Source: Bacillota bacterium
GTDB lineage: Bacteria > Bacillota > Sulfobacillia > RBS10-35
NCBI GenBank assembly: GCA_029960865.1
Contig: JASBVX010000019.1
Location: 1-11,796, forward strand
Length of the DNA stretch: 11,796 nt
Direction of reading: 5' to 3'
Made by a program: the position numbers and the translations under genes. Shown here in pieces: positions 1 to 5,802 of the stretch (within the stretch, counting starts at the first letter, position 1; every line of letters starts with the position of its first letter). The notes under the pieces are model-generated. The model was not told the origin of the DNA. It worked only from the letters and a program-made list of their open reading frames with translations, and made no database searches.

Positions 1-97
1 CGCCTTCCCCCTGCAGCCATAGGTCCAGCGGAAAGGGCCATAAGAGAAGGAGGAGCAGCAAGAGGACGACGCCCAGGAAAACCGCCAGGTCAACCAT
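1..97 (-). CDS. N-terminus of a DUF2953-like membrane protein (partial)
   Basis: An ATG at 97-95 opens a frame that runs off the window edge, leaving about 32 visible residues. They begin MVDLAVFLGVV, continue into an almost pure leucine stretch that forms one transmembrane segment or signal anchor (about residues 4-19), and then reach WPFPLDLWLQGEG. A short leucine-rich anchor followed by a Pro/Val/Leu-rich strand is how DUF2953 proteins start. In many clostridia a DUF2953 gene and then ytfJ (GerW) follow scpB, so the position fits. No good Shine-Dalgarno sequence lies before the ATG. The start is 28 bases after the scpB stop, which suggests the same transcript. The family call rests on context and on very few residues. 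The gene could be any small membrane protein. Confidence 0.5.
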   Translation of the reverse strand, partial: MVDLAVFLGVVLLLLLLLLWPFPLDLWLQGEG

Positions 98-125
98 GGG
101 GTAAGGATGAACCCCAGGGGAAAAA

Positions 126-662
126 TTATGTGCCTTCGCTTTGCATCTTCCAGAAAAGCTGGTGGGGAGGGGTCTCATCAGGCCGGGGAAGCTCCGCGAG
201 GTCTTCGATCCCCAGATCCTGGAGGAGACGAGGCGAGGTGCCGTAGAGAATGGGCTTTCCCGGTGTGGGGCGCCGGCCCACCTCCCGCACATACCCCGCC
301 TCCACCAGGGTGCGCAGGACACCATCGCAGCTGACGCCCCGCCAACCCTCCAGCTCGGCCCGGGTAACAGGCTGGCGATAGAGGATGATGGCCAGGGTCT
401 CGAGGGCCGCCGGTGAGAGGCTGAGGACGGAGGGGCCCTTCAATTTCGCCAGGATGGAGGCCCATTGGGGCTTCGTCACCAAGCGCCAGCCCCCGGCGAC
501 CCGCTCCAGCATGATACCCCGTTCCTCCCCCTTCAGATCCTCTTCCAGATCCTGCAGAAGGCTCATCACCGCCGCCGGCGGCAACCCCAGAAGGTCCGCC
601 AGGCGGCGGGTGGAAAGGGGCTCATCGGCGGCGAAAAGAAGGGCTTCCAGGGCTCCTTTCAC
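126..662 (-). CDS. scpB: Segregation and condensation protein B (ScpB)
   Basis: ScpB dimers bind ScpA and help build the Smc-ScpA-ScpB complex that condenses and separates sister chromosomes. The 178-residue protein has the usual length. It shows the family pattern: an N-terminal winged helix beginning MKGALEALLFAADEPLS, the hallmark LSPAALETLAIILYRQPVTR (about 81-100), then WRGVSCDGVLRTLVEAG and the GRRPTPGKPILYGTS strand region (about 129-143), ending near LGIEDLAELP. I chose the GTG at 662-660 because its last bases overlap the scpA stop (GTGA, 662-659) and because homology begins there. The longer open frame upstream has no ScpB-like residues. The stop is TAA at 128-126. Overlap with scpA implies translational coupling. 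Confidence in the identity is high. Only the start codon is inferred. Confidence 0.95.
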   Translation of the reverse strand: MKGALEALLFAADEPLSTRRLADLLGLPPAAVMSLLQDLEEDLKGEERGIMLERVAGGWRLVTKPQWASILAKLKGPSVLSLSPAALETLAIILYRQPVTRAELEGWRGVSCDGVLRTLVEAGYVREVGRRPTPGKPILYGTSPRLLQDLGIEDLAELPRPDETPPHQLFWKMQSEGT

Positions 663-1300
663 GGGAGGGACACCACCAGGGGGTGGCCTTGCGCCACCAC
701 GTTCCCGGTGCGGATCAGCTCCAAGAGGGCCAAAAAAAGAACGATCACCCGGCGCCTCGGAGCCTTTTCGGGAAAGAGCCGGGCAAAGGGAAGGGGCCCC
801 CCCGCCAGCCGTTCCTTCAGCTCCGCCATGGCCGTTTCTAGAGGGTAGGCCTCCTTTTCCACCCGACGCACCCGCTCGTGGGCGCGCTTCCAAACATCTT
901 CAAAGGCCAGGAGGAGGTCCTCCAGGGCCGGGGGGGAAGGTTCATCCCGCCCTCCTTGGGAAAACGGAGCTCTCCCCCGCCTGTACTTCTTTTGCGCTTC
1001 TTCCTGATAGCGGGCCAGGGCTTCGGCGACCGGCCGGTAGCTTTCCATGGCTTCCATCCTCTGGATCAGTTCCTCGATCGAGGGCCCTTCCTCTGCCCCC
1101 GGATCTTCCTCCTGGCCTGGCGACTCCTCCTCTTCCGCCGGCAAAGCCTCCCCCTCCACCTCCAGCTGCAGCGCAGCGTAAAACGCTCGGGAAAGCTCGT
1201 AAAGGTCTCCCGGCCAGCCTTCCCCCAAAGGTGCCCCGGCCCGCTCCGCCACTTCCTCCACCCGGCCCATGAGATCGGGCAGATGGTCTTCCGGCTTCAT
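659..1300 (-). CDS. scpA: Segregation and condensation protein A (ScpA), shortened N-terminus
   Basis: ScpA is the kleisin that bridges the Smc heads and carries ScpB. The C-terminal winged helix is clear, with RRRVIVLFLALLELIRTGNV at about 182-201. The acidic linker after the first domain is typical (about 54-74, rich in Glu), and so is the helix IEELIQRMEAMESYRPVAEAL (about 75-95, read in two parts). At 213 residues the protein is shorter than the usual 240-260. The missing part is the N-terminal helix that normally carries the FEGPLDLLLxLI signature. Homology seems to begin about 20 residues inside the standard domain, with DLYELSRAFYAALQLEVE (about 32-49) in place of the conserved helix before the acidic linker. 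The ATG at 1300-1298 overlaps the protease stop (ATGA). Upstream codons in this frame translate as non-homologous sequence antisense-like to the protease gene, so a longer form is not supported. Identity is secure because scpB is adjacent. Confidence 0.9.
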   Translation of the reverse strand: MKPEDHLPDLMGRVEEVAERAGAPLGEGWPGDLYELSRAFYAALQLEVEGEALPAEEEESPGQEEDPGAEEGPSIEELIQRMEAMESYRPVAEALARYQEEAQKKYRRGRAPFSQGGRDEPSPPALEDLLLAFEDVWKRAHERVRRVEKEAYPLETAMAELKERLAGGPLPFARLFPEKAPRRRVIVLFLALLELIRTGNVVAQGHPLVVSLP

Positions 1301-1902
1301 AGGCCCGCCGCCCTCAGCATCAGCCTGCCCAGCCCGTTGATCACGGCGGAAATGAAGGGCTGGAGGACCCCAGTCACCAGGAGAAGCAGGAGGATGATCC
1401 ACGAGTAGCGCTCGAACTGGTCCCAGCGCCGCGCCAAGGACTCCGGCATAAAGGCGGCAGCGATGCGGGAACCGTCCAGGGGAGGGATAGGAATGAGGTT
1501 GAAGGCCCCCAGGGCGATGTTGAACATGATGGCCAGCTGGATCATGACGTTCCATCCGCCCGTTTGCAGGAAAGGAATATGGATCCAAAGCCAGGCCAGG
1601 ATGAAGGCCAGGATGAAGTTGGTGGCGGGACCGGCCAGGGCCACCCAGAGCATGCCCCGGCGGGGATGACGGAAGTAGCCGGGGTTGACCGGGACCGGTT
1701 TGGCCCAGCCGAAATGGACGATGAAGAGGAGGAGAAGGCCGATCCAGTCGATGTGCACCAGGGGATTGAGGCTGAGGCGTCCCAGGCGCCGGGCCGTAGG
1801 GTCCCCCAGGAGGGTGGCCACCAGGGCATGGGCGTATTCGTGGAAGGTGAAGGCCACCACCAGGCCGGGAAGGCCGTACAGAAGAACTTCCAGCTCCGTC
1901 AT
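1297..1902 (-). CDS. Site-2 protease family (M50) membrane zinc metalloprotease
   Basis: This is a short M50-type intramembrane protease of about 201 residues, a group often found next to lysA and scpA in Bacillota. The zinc-binding HEYAH motif (His21, Glu22, His25) lies in the first membrane helix. The third ligand region is NLIPIPPLDG (135-144, with Asp143). The loops SLNPLVHIDWIG (44-55) and GPATNF (91-96) are typical of the small clade lacking a PDZ domain. About five to six hydrophobic segments are visible. The substrate is unknown. Such proteins are usually annotated only as site-2 protease family, and I would not equate this one with SpoIVFB. Its ATG overlaps the lysA stop (1902-1899, ATGA) and its stop overlaps the scpA start in the same way. 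It is therefore probably translated in a coupled series with both. Confidence 0.93.
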   Translation of the reverse strand: MTELEVLLYGLPGLVVAFTFHEYAHALVATLLGDPTARRLGRLSLNPLVHIDWIGLLLLFIVHFGWAKPVPVNPGYFRHPRRGMLWVALAGPATNFILAFILAWLWIHIPFLQTGGWNVMIQLAIMFNIALGAFNLIPIPPLDGSRIAAAFMPESLARRWDQFERYSWIILLLLLVTGVLQPFISAVINGLGRLMLRAAGL

Positions 1903-3233
1903 GACGTCTCTTGCCAGGGAGCCATCCGGTGGAAACGGAAAAGATCCTCCTCCGTCTCCCGCCGCCAGACCAAGCTGTGGCGCCCCTCCTCCAAAAGGAC
2001 GGCCGCCGCCCGGGGAATGCCGTTGTAGGCCATGGCCATGGGATGGGTGTAGGCGCCGGTGAGGAACATGGCCAGGAGATCGCCGCGCCTCAGGCGAGGA
2101 AGCAGGGCCTCCCGCAAGAGGATGTCCCCGCTCTCGCAGTAGCGGCCCACCAGATGGGTCGCTTCCTCATCGTTCGCGGTGCCCGCCTCCACTCGCGCCG
2201 CCTCGTAGTGGGCTCCATAGAGGGCCGGCCGGATGTTGTCTCCCATCCCCCCATCCACGGCCACCACCGGCACAAATCCGTCCACCCGGTGGCCGTCCCC
2301 CACTTCGTAGAGGGTGAGCCCCGCGGGAGCGGCGATGGCCCGCCCCGGTTCGATGCCCACCACTGGCCGGGGCTCCCGCCACGGGCGCCGGGCCAAGGCA
2401 TCGGCCAGGGCCTGGGCCCAGGTCTCAGGGGAAAGCTCGTTCTCCTTCCCATAGCGGACGGCTGCCCCGCCCCCCACGTTGACTTCCTCCAGCCAGCGGC
2501 CGGTTTCCCCAGCCCAGGCCGCCCGCAGGTCCAAAAGCTTTTCCAGCGCTTTCCCGTACAAGAAAGGGTCCTGAATCTGGGATCCCAGGTGGGCATGCAG
2601 CCCCCGGATGGGAAGACCTCCCCTTTGGGCTTCCCGCAGGGCCAAAAGGGCCTCGCCGCTCTCCAGGTCCAGGCCGAATTTCCCTCCCCTGCCCCCGGTG
2701 GCGATGTATTCGTGGGTATCAGGGCTGATGCCCGGGGCCACCCGCAACGTAAAGCGGACTCCTTCCTTGGGGGAAAGGGAAAGCCAGCGGGAAAGCTCAT
2801 CGAGGTTATCCACGATGACCTCCCCTACCCCGCCGCCGGCCGCCAAACGAAGCTCTCCATCGGTCTTGTTGTTGCCGTGGAGGCGCAGGCGCCCCGGCCC
2901 GATGCCGGCCTTTTGGGCCGCCAGCACCTCGCCGGCGGAGGCGGCATCGAAATGGAGGGGAAGGTCCTTCAAGGCCGCCAGAAACGCGGGGATGTAGAGG
3001 GCCTTCATGGCGTAGGAGACATAAATACGGGGACCCAGCACCTTTTGGAAAGCGTGGAGGATCTCCCGGGCCCTTTGCCGGGCAACGTCGGCCGACAGGA
3101 CGTAAAGGGGCGTCCCGTAGTGGGCCGCCAGCTCTTTCAGGGAAATACCCGAAAAGGTGAGAACCCCCTGGGGGGTGCGCTCCACTCCCAGGGGCAAGGG
3201 GCTGATTTCTTTGGGCGAGAGGTCCAGGGTCAT
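1899..3233 (-). CDS. lysA: Diaminopimelate decarboxylase
   Basis: LysA decarboxylates meso-diaminopimelate to L-lysine with pyridoxal phosphate in the cytoplasm, the last step of lysine synthesis. The 444-residue protein shows the PLP lysine in VSYAMKALY (Lys77), the HAHLGSQI motif (His213, His215, Ser218), a GGG phosphate-binding loop near 254-256, EPGR (295-298) and the active-site YCESGDIL (Cys366 and Glu367). The C-terminal tyrosines lie in the AYTHPMAMAYNG region (Tyr395, Tyr403). The length is normal. The ATG at 3233 has no Shine-Dalgarno sequence. Instead it lies eight bases after a sigma-A-like -10 box, so the mRNA may be leaderless. In Bacillus subtilis lysA also follows the spoVA operon, so the location is conserved. 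No known lysine riboswitch could be recognised in the upstream gap. The downstream protease start overlaps the lysA stop. Confidence 0.97.
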   Translation of the reverse strand: MTLDLSPKEISPLPLGVERTPQGVLTFSGISLKELAAHYGTPLYVLSADVARQRAREILHAFQKVLGPRIYVSYAMKALYIPAFLAALKDLPLHFDAASAGEVLAAQKAGIGPGRLRLHGNNKTDGELRLAAGGGVGEVIVDNLDELSRWLSLSPKEGVRFTLRVAPGISPDTHEYIATGGRGGKFGLDLESGEALLALREAQRGGLPIRGLHAHLGSQIQDPFLYGKALEKLLDLRAAWAGETGRWLEEVNVGGGAAVRYGKENELSPETWAQALADALARRPWREPRPVVGIEPGRAIAAPAGLTLYEVGDGHRVDGFVPVVAVDGGMGDNIRPALYGAHYEAARVEAGTANDEEATHLVGRYCESGDILLREALLPRLRRGDLLAMFLTGAYTHPMAMAYNGIPRAAAVLLEEGRHSLVWRRETEEDLFRFHRMAPWQETS

Positions 3234-3597
3234 CGAAAGGCATGGTATCGCGCTGGGGGAAAACCGTCAATCGCTTTCGGGCTCCACGCTCCGAGCTGAA
3301 CCCACAGAGCTTGATCTTTTCGGCTACCCTCGGTAGACCCTTGGGGGGTGCCAAAGCCATGGGAAACCAGGATCGCCGCTCCCCATGCCTTCAGCGTTCG
3401 CCCCCGCTTCCCTCCCTGTGGAAGAGGATCCGCTCCGCCTCTGGGCGGTCCTTGCTGCAAAAGGGAGCAGCGGGCCTCTTTGGTGAGCTCGCCCGTGGAG
3501 CCATGGGTCCTGCCCGGCCCGGTTTTTAAAACCCTCCACTCCTGCAGGCCCCGCCTTTTCACCGTACCCTTCTTTCAGCGGTAGCGAGGCAGTGATT
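3234..3597. other. 364-base gap between spoVAE and lysA: hairpin-rich, no confident gene
   Basis: No recognisable protein gene fills this stretch. Read on the minus strand, it contains small perfect hairpins. One is GCTGC/GCAGC with an eight-base loop (3471-3454). Another is CCGCC-CAGA-GGCGG (3448-3435). A third is CTACC-GAG-GGTAG (3336-3324). There is also an AT-rich near-palindrome at 3521-3534. I did not find a T-box sequence, an L-box (lysine riboswitch) core, or an intrinsic terminator with a U-run after spoVAE. A minus-strand open frame of 110 codons (GTG at 3562, stop at 3230) overlaps the lysA start by ATGA. Its product is rich in Gly, Arg, Pro and Trp, has no recognisable domain, and its third-position G+C (about 63% by my count) looks lower than in the neighbouring genes, so I do not call it. 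A promoter candidate sits at the lysA-proximal end. Confidence 0.6.
3242..3270 (-). promoter_or_regulatory. Candidate sigma-A promoter of lysA, predicting a leaderless mRNA
   Basis: On the minus strand TTGACG (3270-3265, five of six matches to the -35 consensus) is separated by exactly 17 bases from TACCAT (3247-3242, four of six matches to the -10 consensus). The lysA ATG begins at 3233, eight bases after the -10 box. Transcription would therefore start at or within two bases of the start codon. This fits the absence of a ribosome binding site before lysA. The alternative is that lysA is read from a longer transcript and is coupled to the doubtful 110-codon frame that overlaps it. Confidence 0.45.
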
Positions 3598-3948
3598 TCA
3601 GTCCCGGGGCGGAAAGAGAAGGGCCACCAGGGACGCTGCCGCCACCGCCACCGTCACCCCCATGCTGGTGGCGGTGAGACCGCCGGTGAAGATCCCGATC
3701 CACCCGGTGCGGACCGCCTCCTGTTTGACACCCTGCACCAGGGAATAGCCGAACCCCGTGAGGGGGACCGTCGCCCCGGCGCCTGCGAAGCGGACCAGGG
3801 GTTCATAAAGGCCCATGCCTCCCAAAACGGCCCCCAGGACCACGAAGAGAACCATCACGTAAGCGGGGGGCCAGCGCAGGAAGTCCACTGCTGCCTGGGC
3901 CGCCACGCAAAGAAGGCCTCCCACCAGAAAAGCCAGAAGGTAGGTCAA
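3598..3948 (-). CDS. spoVAE: Stage V sporulation protein AE (SpoVAE)
   Basis: SpoVAE is a small polytopic inner-forespore-membrane protein. It acts with SpoVAC and SpoVAD in the uptake of Ca-dipicolinic acid during sporulation. The 116-residue product carries the family core: an N-terminal membrane helix LLAFLVGGLLCVAAQ (about 4-18), a second helix around VMVLFVVLGAVLGGMGLYEP (31-50), then FAGAGATVPLTGFGYSL (54-70) and GIFTGGLTATSMGV (85-98). Length matches the family. The start is inferred as TTG at 3948-3946. It overlaps the spoVAD stop (TTGA) and has GGAGG four bases upstream. The next residues TYLLAF align with the usual family N-terminus, whereas the long open frame upstream is only an antisense-phase extension through spoVAD. 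It is the last gene of the spoVA set here; spoVAEa and spoVAF, which follow in Bacillus, are absent. Confidence 0.94.
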   Translation of the reverse strand: MTYLLAFLVGGLLCVAAQAAVDFLRWPPAYVMVLFVVLGAVLGGMGLYEPLVRFAGAGATVPLTGFGYSLVQGVKQEAVRTGWIGIFTGGLTATSMGVTVAVAAASLVALLFPPRD

Positions 3949-4946
3949 GGCGCCTCCGCCCTTTCCAAGACCACTCCGTGGGCAATGCAGGGGATGGATT
4001 CCCCCTGCCGATAGGTGGTGGGGCTGTGGAGGGCGCCCGTGGCCAAAAGCAGCACCCGGCGCCACTCGCCCGACAGCAGACCGGGGATGATATGGGCAGC
4101 CGTCACCAGCCCACTGCAGGCGGCTCCGCTTCCGCCCGCCTGCACCGCCTTTTGGCTGGACCGATCGTAGAGGATCAGGCCGCAATCGTGATGGATGCCC
4201 TCTACCTGCACCCCCTCCTCCTTCAGGAGATCCCGAAAAAGGGTGCTCCCCACCGCCGCCAGATCCCCGGTAAAGATGGCGTCGTAATCCTTCACGGTGC
4301 GGCCGGTATCCTGCAGGTGGCGAAGGAGGGTGTCCCGGGCGGCCGGGGCCATGGCCCCGCCCATGTCGAAAGGATCTTTCACGCCGTAGTCCACCACCCG
4401 GCCGGGGGTGGCCTCCCGCACCACCACCGGTCCTCCCTTTCCGATGAGGAAGGCCGCCGCCCCGGTGGCGGTCCACTGGGCGGTGGCCGGCTTTTGGATC
4501 CCCAGTTCCACCGGATAGCGATACTGGCGTTCGGCGGCGTGGTGGTGGGAGGCCACCGTCACCAGGACCTTTTGCCCATAACCGGCATCCACCGCCATGG
4601 CCGCCACCGCCAGGGAAGCCGTTAAGGTGGCGCATGCGGAAAACATGCCGAAGGTGGGGATGTCGAGGGTACGGGAGGCAAAATGGGTCGTCACCAGCTG
4701 ATCCAAAAGATCCCCTCCCACCATGAGATCCACATCGGCGGCGGTAAGGTTCTCCTTCACCAAAAGGGTCTGGCCTGCCCGCGCCAGAAGCTCTTGTTCC
4801 GCCTGCTCCCAGCTTTTTTGTCCCACCCAAAGATCGGGGACCACCTGGTCGAACTTCTCCCCCAGGGGACCCTTGGCCTCATCGGGCCCCGCCACCGTCG
4901 CCATGGACAAAAGGGAAGGCCGGCTTTCGAAGCGAAAGGTGGTCAA
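3945..4946 (-). CDS. spoVAD: Stage V sporulation protein AD (SpoVAD)
   Basis: SpoVAD is a soluble thiolase-fold protein that binds dipicolinic acid and works with SpoVAC and SpoVAE at the inner forespore membrane. The 333-residue protein aligns through its length with the family (about 338). Recognisable stretches are GPLGEKFDQVVPDLWVGQKS (26-45), the FSACATLT segment with Cys105 at the thiolase cysteine position, ASHHHAAERQYRYP (132-145), TAQWTATGAAA (155-165), DPFDMGGAMAPAA (191-203), TGDLAAVG (226-233), HAGGSG-like QAGGSGAACSGLVT (269-282) and GESIPCIAHG (315-324). The start is read as TTG at 4946-4944. It overlaps the spoVAC stop (TTGA) with GGAGG nine bases upstream. No ATG lies near the homology start, and the next ATG (residue 15) would remove the first strand. 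The stop overlaps the TTG of spoVAE. All three spoVA genes are thus translationally linked. Confidence 0.96.
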   Translation of the reverse strand: MTTFRFESRPSLLSMATVAGPDEAKGPLGEKFDQVVPDLWVGQKSWEQAEQELLARAGQTLLVKENLTAADVDLMVGGDLLDQLVTTHFASRTLDIPTFGMFSACATLTASLAVAAMAVDAGYGQKVLVTVASHHHAAERQYRYPVELGIQKPATAQWTATGAAAFLIGKGGPVVVREATPGRVVDYGVKDPFDMGGAMAPAARDTLLRHLQDTGRTVKDYDAIFTGDLAAVGSTLFRDLLKEEGVQVEGIHHDCGLILYDRSSQKAVQAGGSGAACSGLVTAAHIIPGLLSGEWRRVLLLATGALHSPTTYRQGESIPCIAHGVVLERAEAP

Positions 4947-5404
4947 CCTGTGAATCCTCCGTAAAAGAGGTACCAGAGGGAGCCCACGAAAAGGGAAGCC
5001 AGGGTCCCGAAGACAAAGACGGGCCCTGCCACCTGGAAAAGCCGCGCCCCCACCCCCATGACCCATCCGTCGCGGCGGAACTCCATGGCCGGGGCGACCA
5101 TGCTGTTGGCAAACCCCGTGATGGGCAGGGCCGCCCCCATGCCCCCATAGCTGGCGATGCGGTCGTAAAGGCCCAGGCCCGTCAAAAGAGCTCCCAGAAC
5201 CACCAGCACGGCGGCGGTGGGGATGGCCGCCTGGTCGGGCATGAGGCCTTTTTTCTCGAAATAGCTGAGAAAAAACTGCCCCACCGTGCTGATCAGCCCC
5301 CCTACCCAGAAAGCTCGCCAGAAATGGCGAGCCACCGGTACCGGCGGATGGTGGGCCAGCCTCTTCTGATCGTAGGTCTGGGCCGCCTCCGGACTCAGTT
5401 TCAC
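4943..5404 (-). CDS. spoVAC: Stage V sporulation protein AC (SpoVAC)
   Basis: SpoVAC is the membrane channel subunit of the SpoVA complex. In Bacillus subtilis it behaves as a mechanosensitive channel that releases Ca-DPA in germination, and it takes part in uptake during sporulation. The 153-residue protein has the normal length. A hydrophilic N-terminus (about 1-25) is followed by hydrophobic segments around 31-48, 61-80 and 117-148. The family signatures are AFWVGGLISTVGQ (31-43), GALLTGLGLYDRI (71-83), ALPITGFANSM (92-102) and GVGARLFQVAGPVFVFG (117-133). The start is GTG at 5404-5402, overlapping the stop of the dodecin gene (GTGA). The Shine-Dalgarno signal is weak (AAGGGCGG about ten bases upstream), so initiation may depend on the dodecin gene being translated. 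The stop overlaps the spoVAD start. Confidence 0.96.
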   Translation of the reverse strand: MKLSPEAAQTYDQKRLAHHPPVPVARHFWRAFWVGGLISTVGQFFLSYFEKKGLMPDQAAIPTAAVLVVLGALLTGLGLYDRIASYGGMGAALPITGFANSMVAPAMEFRRDGWVMGVGARLFQVAGPVFVFGTLASLFVGSLWYLFYGGFTG

Positions 5405-5625
5405 CTGGAGCGACCGCCCTTCTCCGGGTGCAAAGACGAGGCGATCTTGACGTTGGCCTTATACTCCACCACTTTCCCGTCCTTCACGTTGGCCGTCAGG
5501 TTGTAGACTTCCACGCCGGTGATCTGGGGATAGAGGCGAGAAGCTTCCGCCACCGCATTTTCAATGGCCTCCTGCCATCCTTTGGGGGAATCCCCCACCA
5601 GCTCGATGACATTCACCACTTCCAC
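5401..5625 (-). CDS. Dodecin-family protein, calcium-dodecin-like, inside the spoIIA-spoVA block
   Basis: This 74-residue protein matches the dodecin fold, a small beta-alpha-beta-beta unit that assembles into hollow dodecamers. The signature strand and turn NVIELVGDSPKGWQEAIENA (5-24) is clear. So is the closing strand region VKDGKVVEYKANVKIA (47-62). In flavin-binding dodecins a tryptophan follows the helix (LxWFEV). Here the equivalent stretch is ITGVEV with glycine at 37, so classic flavin stacking is not expected. The pattern SPxxWxxA with Trp17 resembles the calcium dodecin type known from Mycobacterium tuberculosis Rv0379, compared from memory. The start is GTG at 5625 with GGGAGG nine bases upstream; GTG codons at 5619 and 5616 are possible. 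It overlaps the end of the 61-residue gene by 13 bases and the spoVAC start by four. A link with Ca-DPA loading is inference from position only. Confidence 0.85.
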   Translation of the reverse strand: MEVVNVIELVGDSPKGWQEAIENAVAEASRLYPQITGVEVYNLTANVKDGKVVEYKANVKIASSLHPEKGGRSR

Positions 5626-5798
5626 ACCGCGTCACCTCCCACGACCCTAGGCTGCGCTGGCAAAGCCTCTTCTATGCGCACGAGGATGGCCCCCTTCGGG
5701 GGGCGGGGAAGGGAGCCGGGCCGCGACCCGAGGTAAAGGAGGGCCAAGGCGGCCAAAATTAGCAGCAAGAGAGCGGCGAAAAAGCGCAGACTTGCCAT
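5613..5798 (-). CDS. Small single-pass membrane protein between sigF and the dodecin gene
   Basis: I do not recognise this 61-residue protein. It begins MASLRFFAALLLLILAALAL, one strong transmembrane helix at about residues 5-23. A Pro- and basic-rich linker follows (SRPGSLPRPPKG, 25-36), then the beta-prone stretch AILVRIEEALPAQP and a tryptophan-containing end (VWKW). The ATG at 5798 is four bases after the sigF stop. No strong Shine-Dalgarno sequence is present, which suggests reinitiation after sigF. The 3' end contains the GGGAGG used by the dodecin gene and overlaps its GTG by 13 bases. Codons are mostly G/C-ending like the neighbours, which supports coding. It occupies the slot of spoVAA and spoVAB in Bacillus but resembles neither as I remember them. 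The tail would face outside or inside depending on topology, which I cannot settle. Confidence 0.6.
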   Translation of the reverse strand: MASLRFFAALLLLILAALALLYLGSRPGSLPRPPKGAILVRIEEALPAQPRVVGGDAVWKW

Positions 5799-5802
5799 GG
5801 GC

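Noticed and set aside
385..1272. Long plus-strand frame opposite scpA and scpB
   Set aside because: It runs antisense to two clearly conserved genes, is Pro/Arg/Ser-rich, and shows no protein family pattern. Such frames are expected opposite high-G+C genes.
1911..3299. Long plus-strand frame opposite lysA
   Set aside because: It mirrors lysA codon structure, has no domain, and lysA has all catalytic motifs in its own frame.
3230..3562. 110-codon minus-strand frame overlapping the lysA start by ATGA
   Set aside because: The product has no recognisable domain, is rich in Gly/Arg/Pro/Trp, and third-position G+C seems lower than in the real genes. An ATGA overlap alone is weak evidence. It is kept only as a possibility in the gap entry.
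3234..3597. Lysine riboswitch or T-box upstream of lysA
   Set aside because: Neither the L-box core nor the T-box sequence is visible, and the promoter candidate lies downstream of most of the gap.
3945..5066. Longer version of SpoVAD starting at 5066
   Set aside because: The extra 40 residues overlap spoVAC and do not resemble SpoVAD. The TTG at 4946 has a good Shine-Dalgarno sequence and matches family length.
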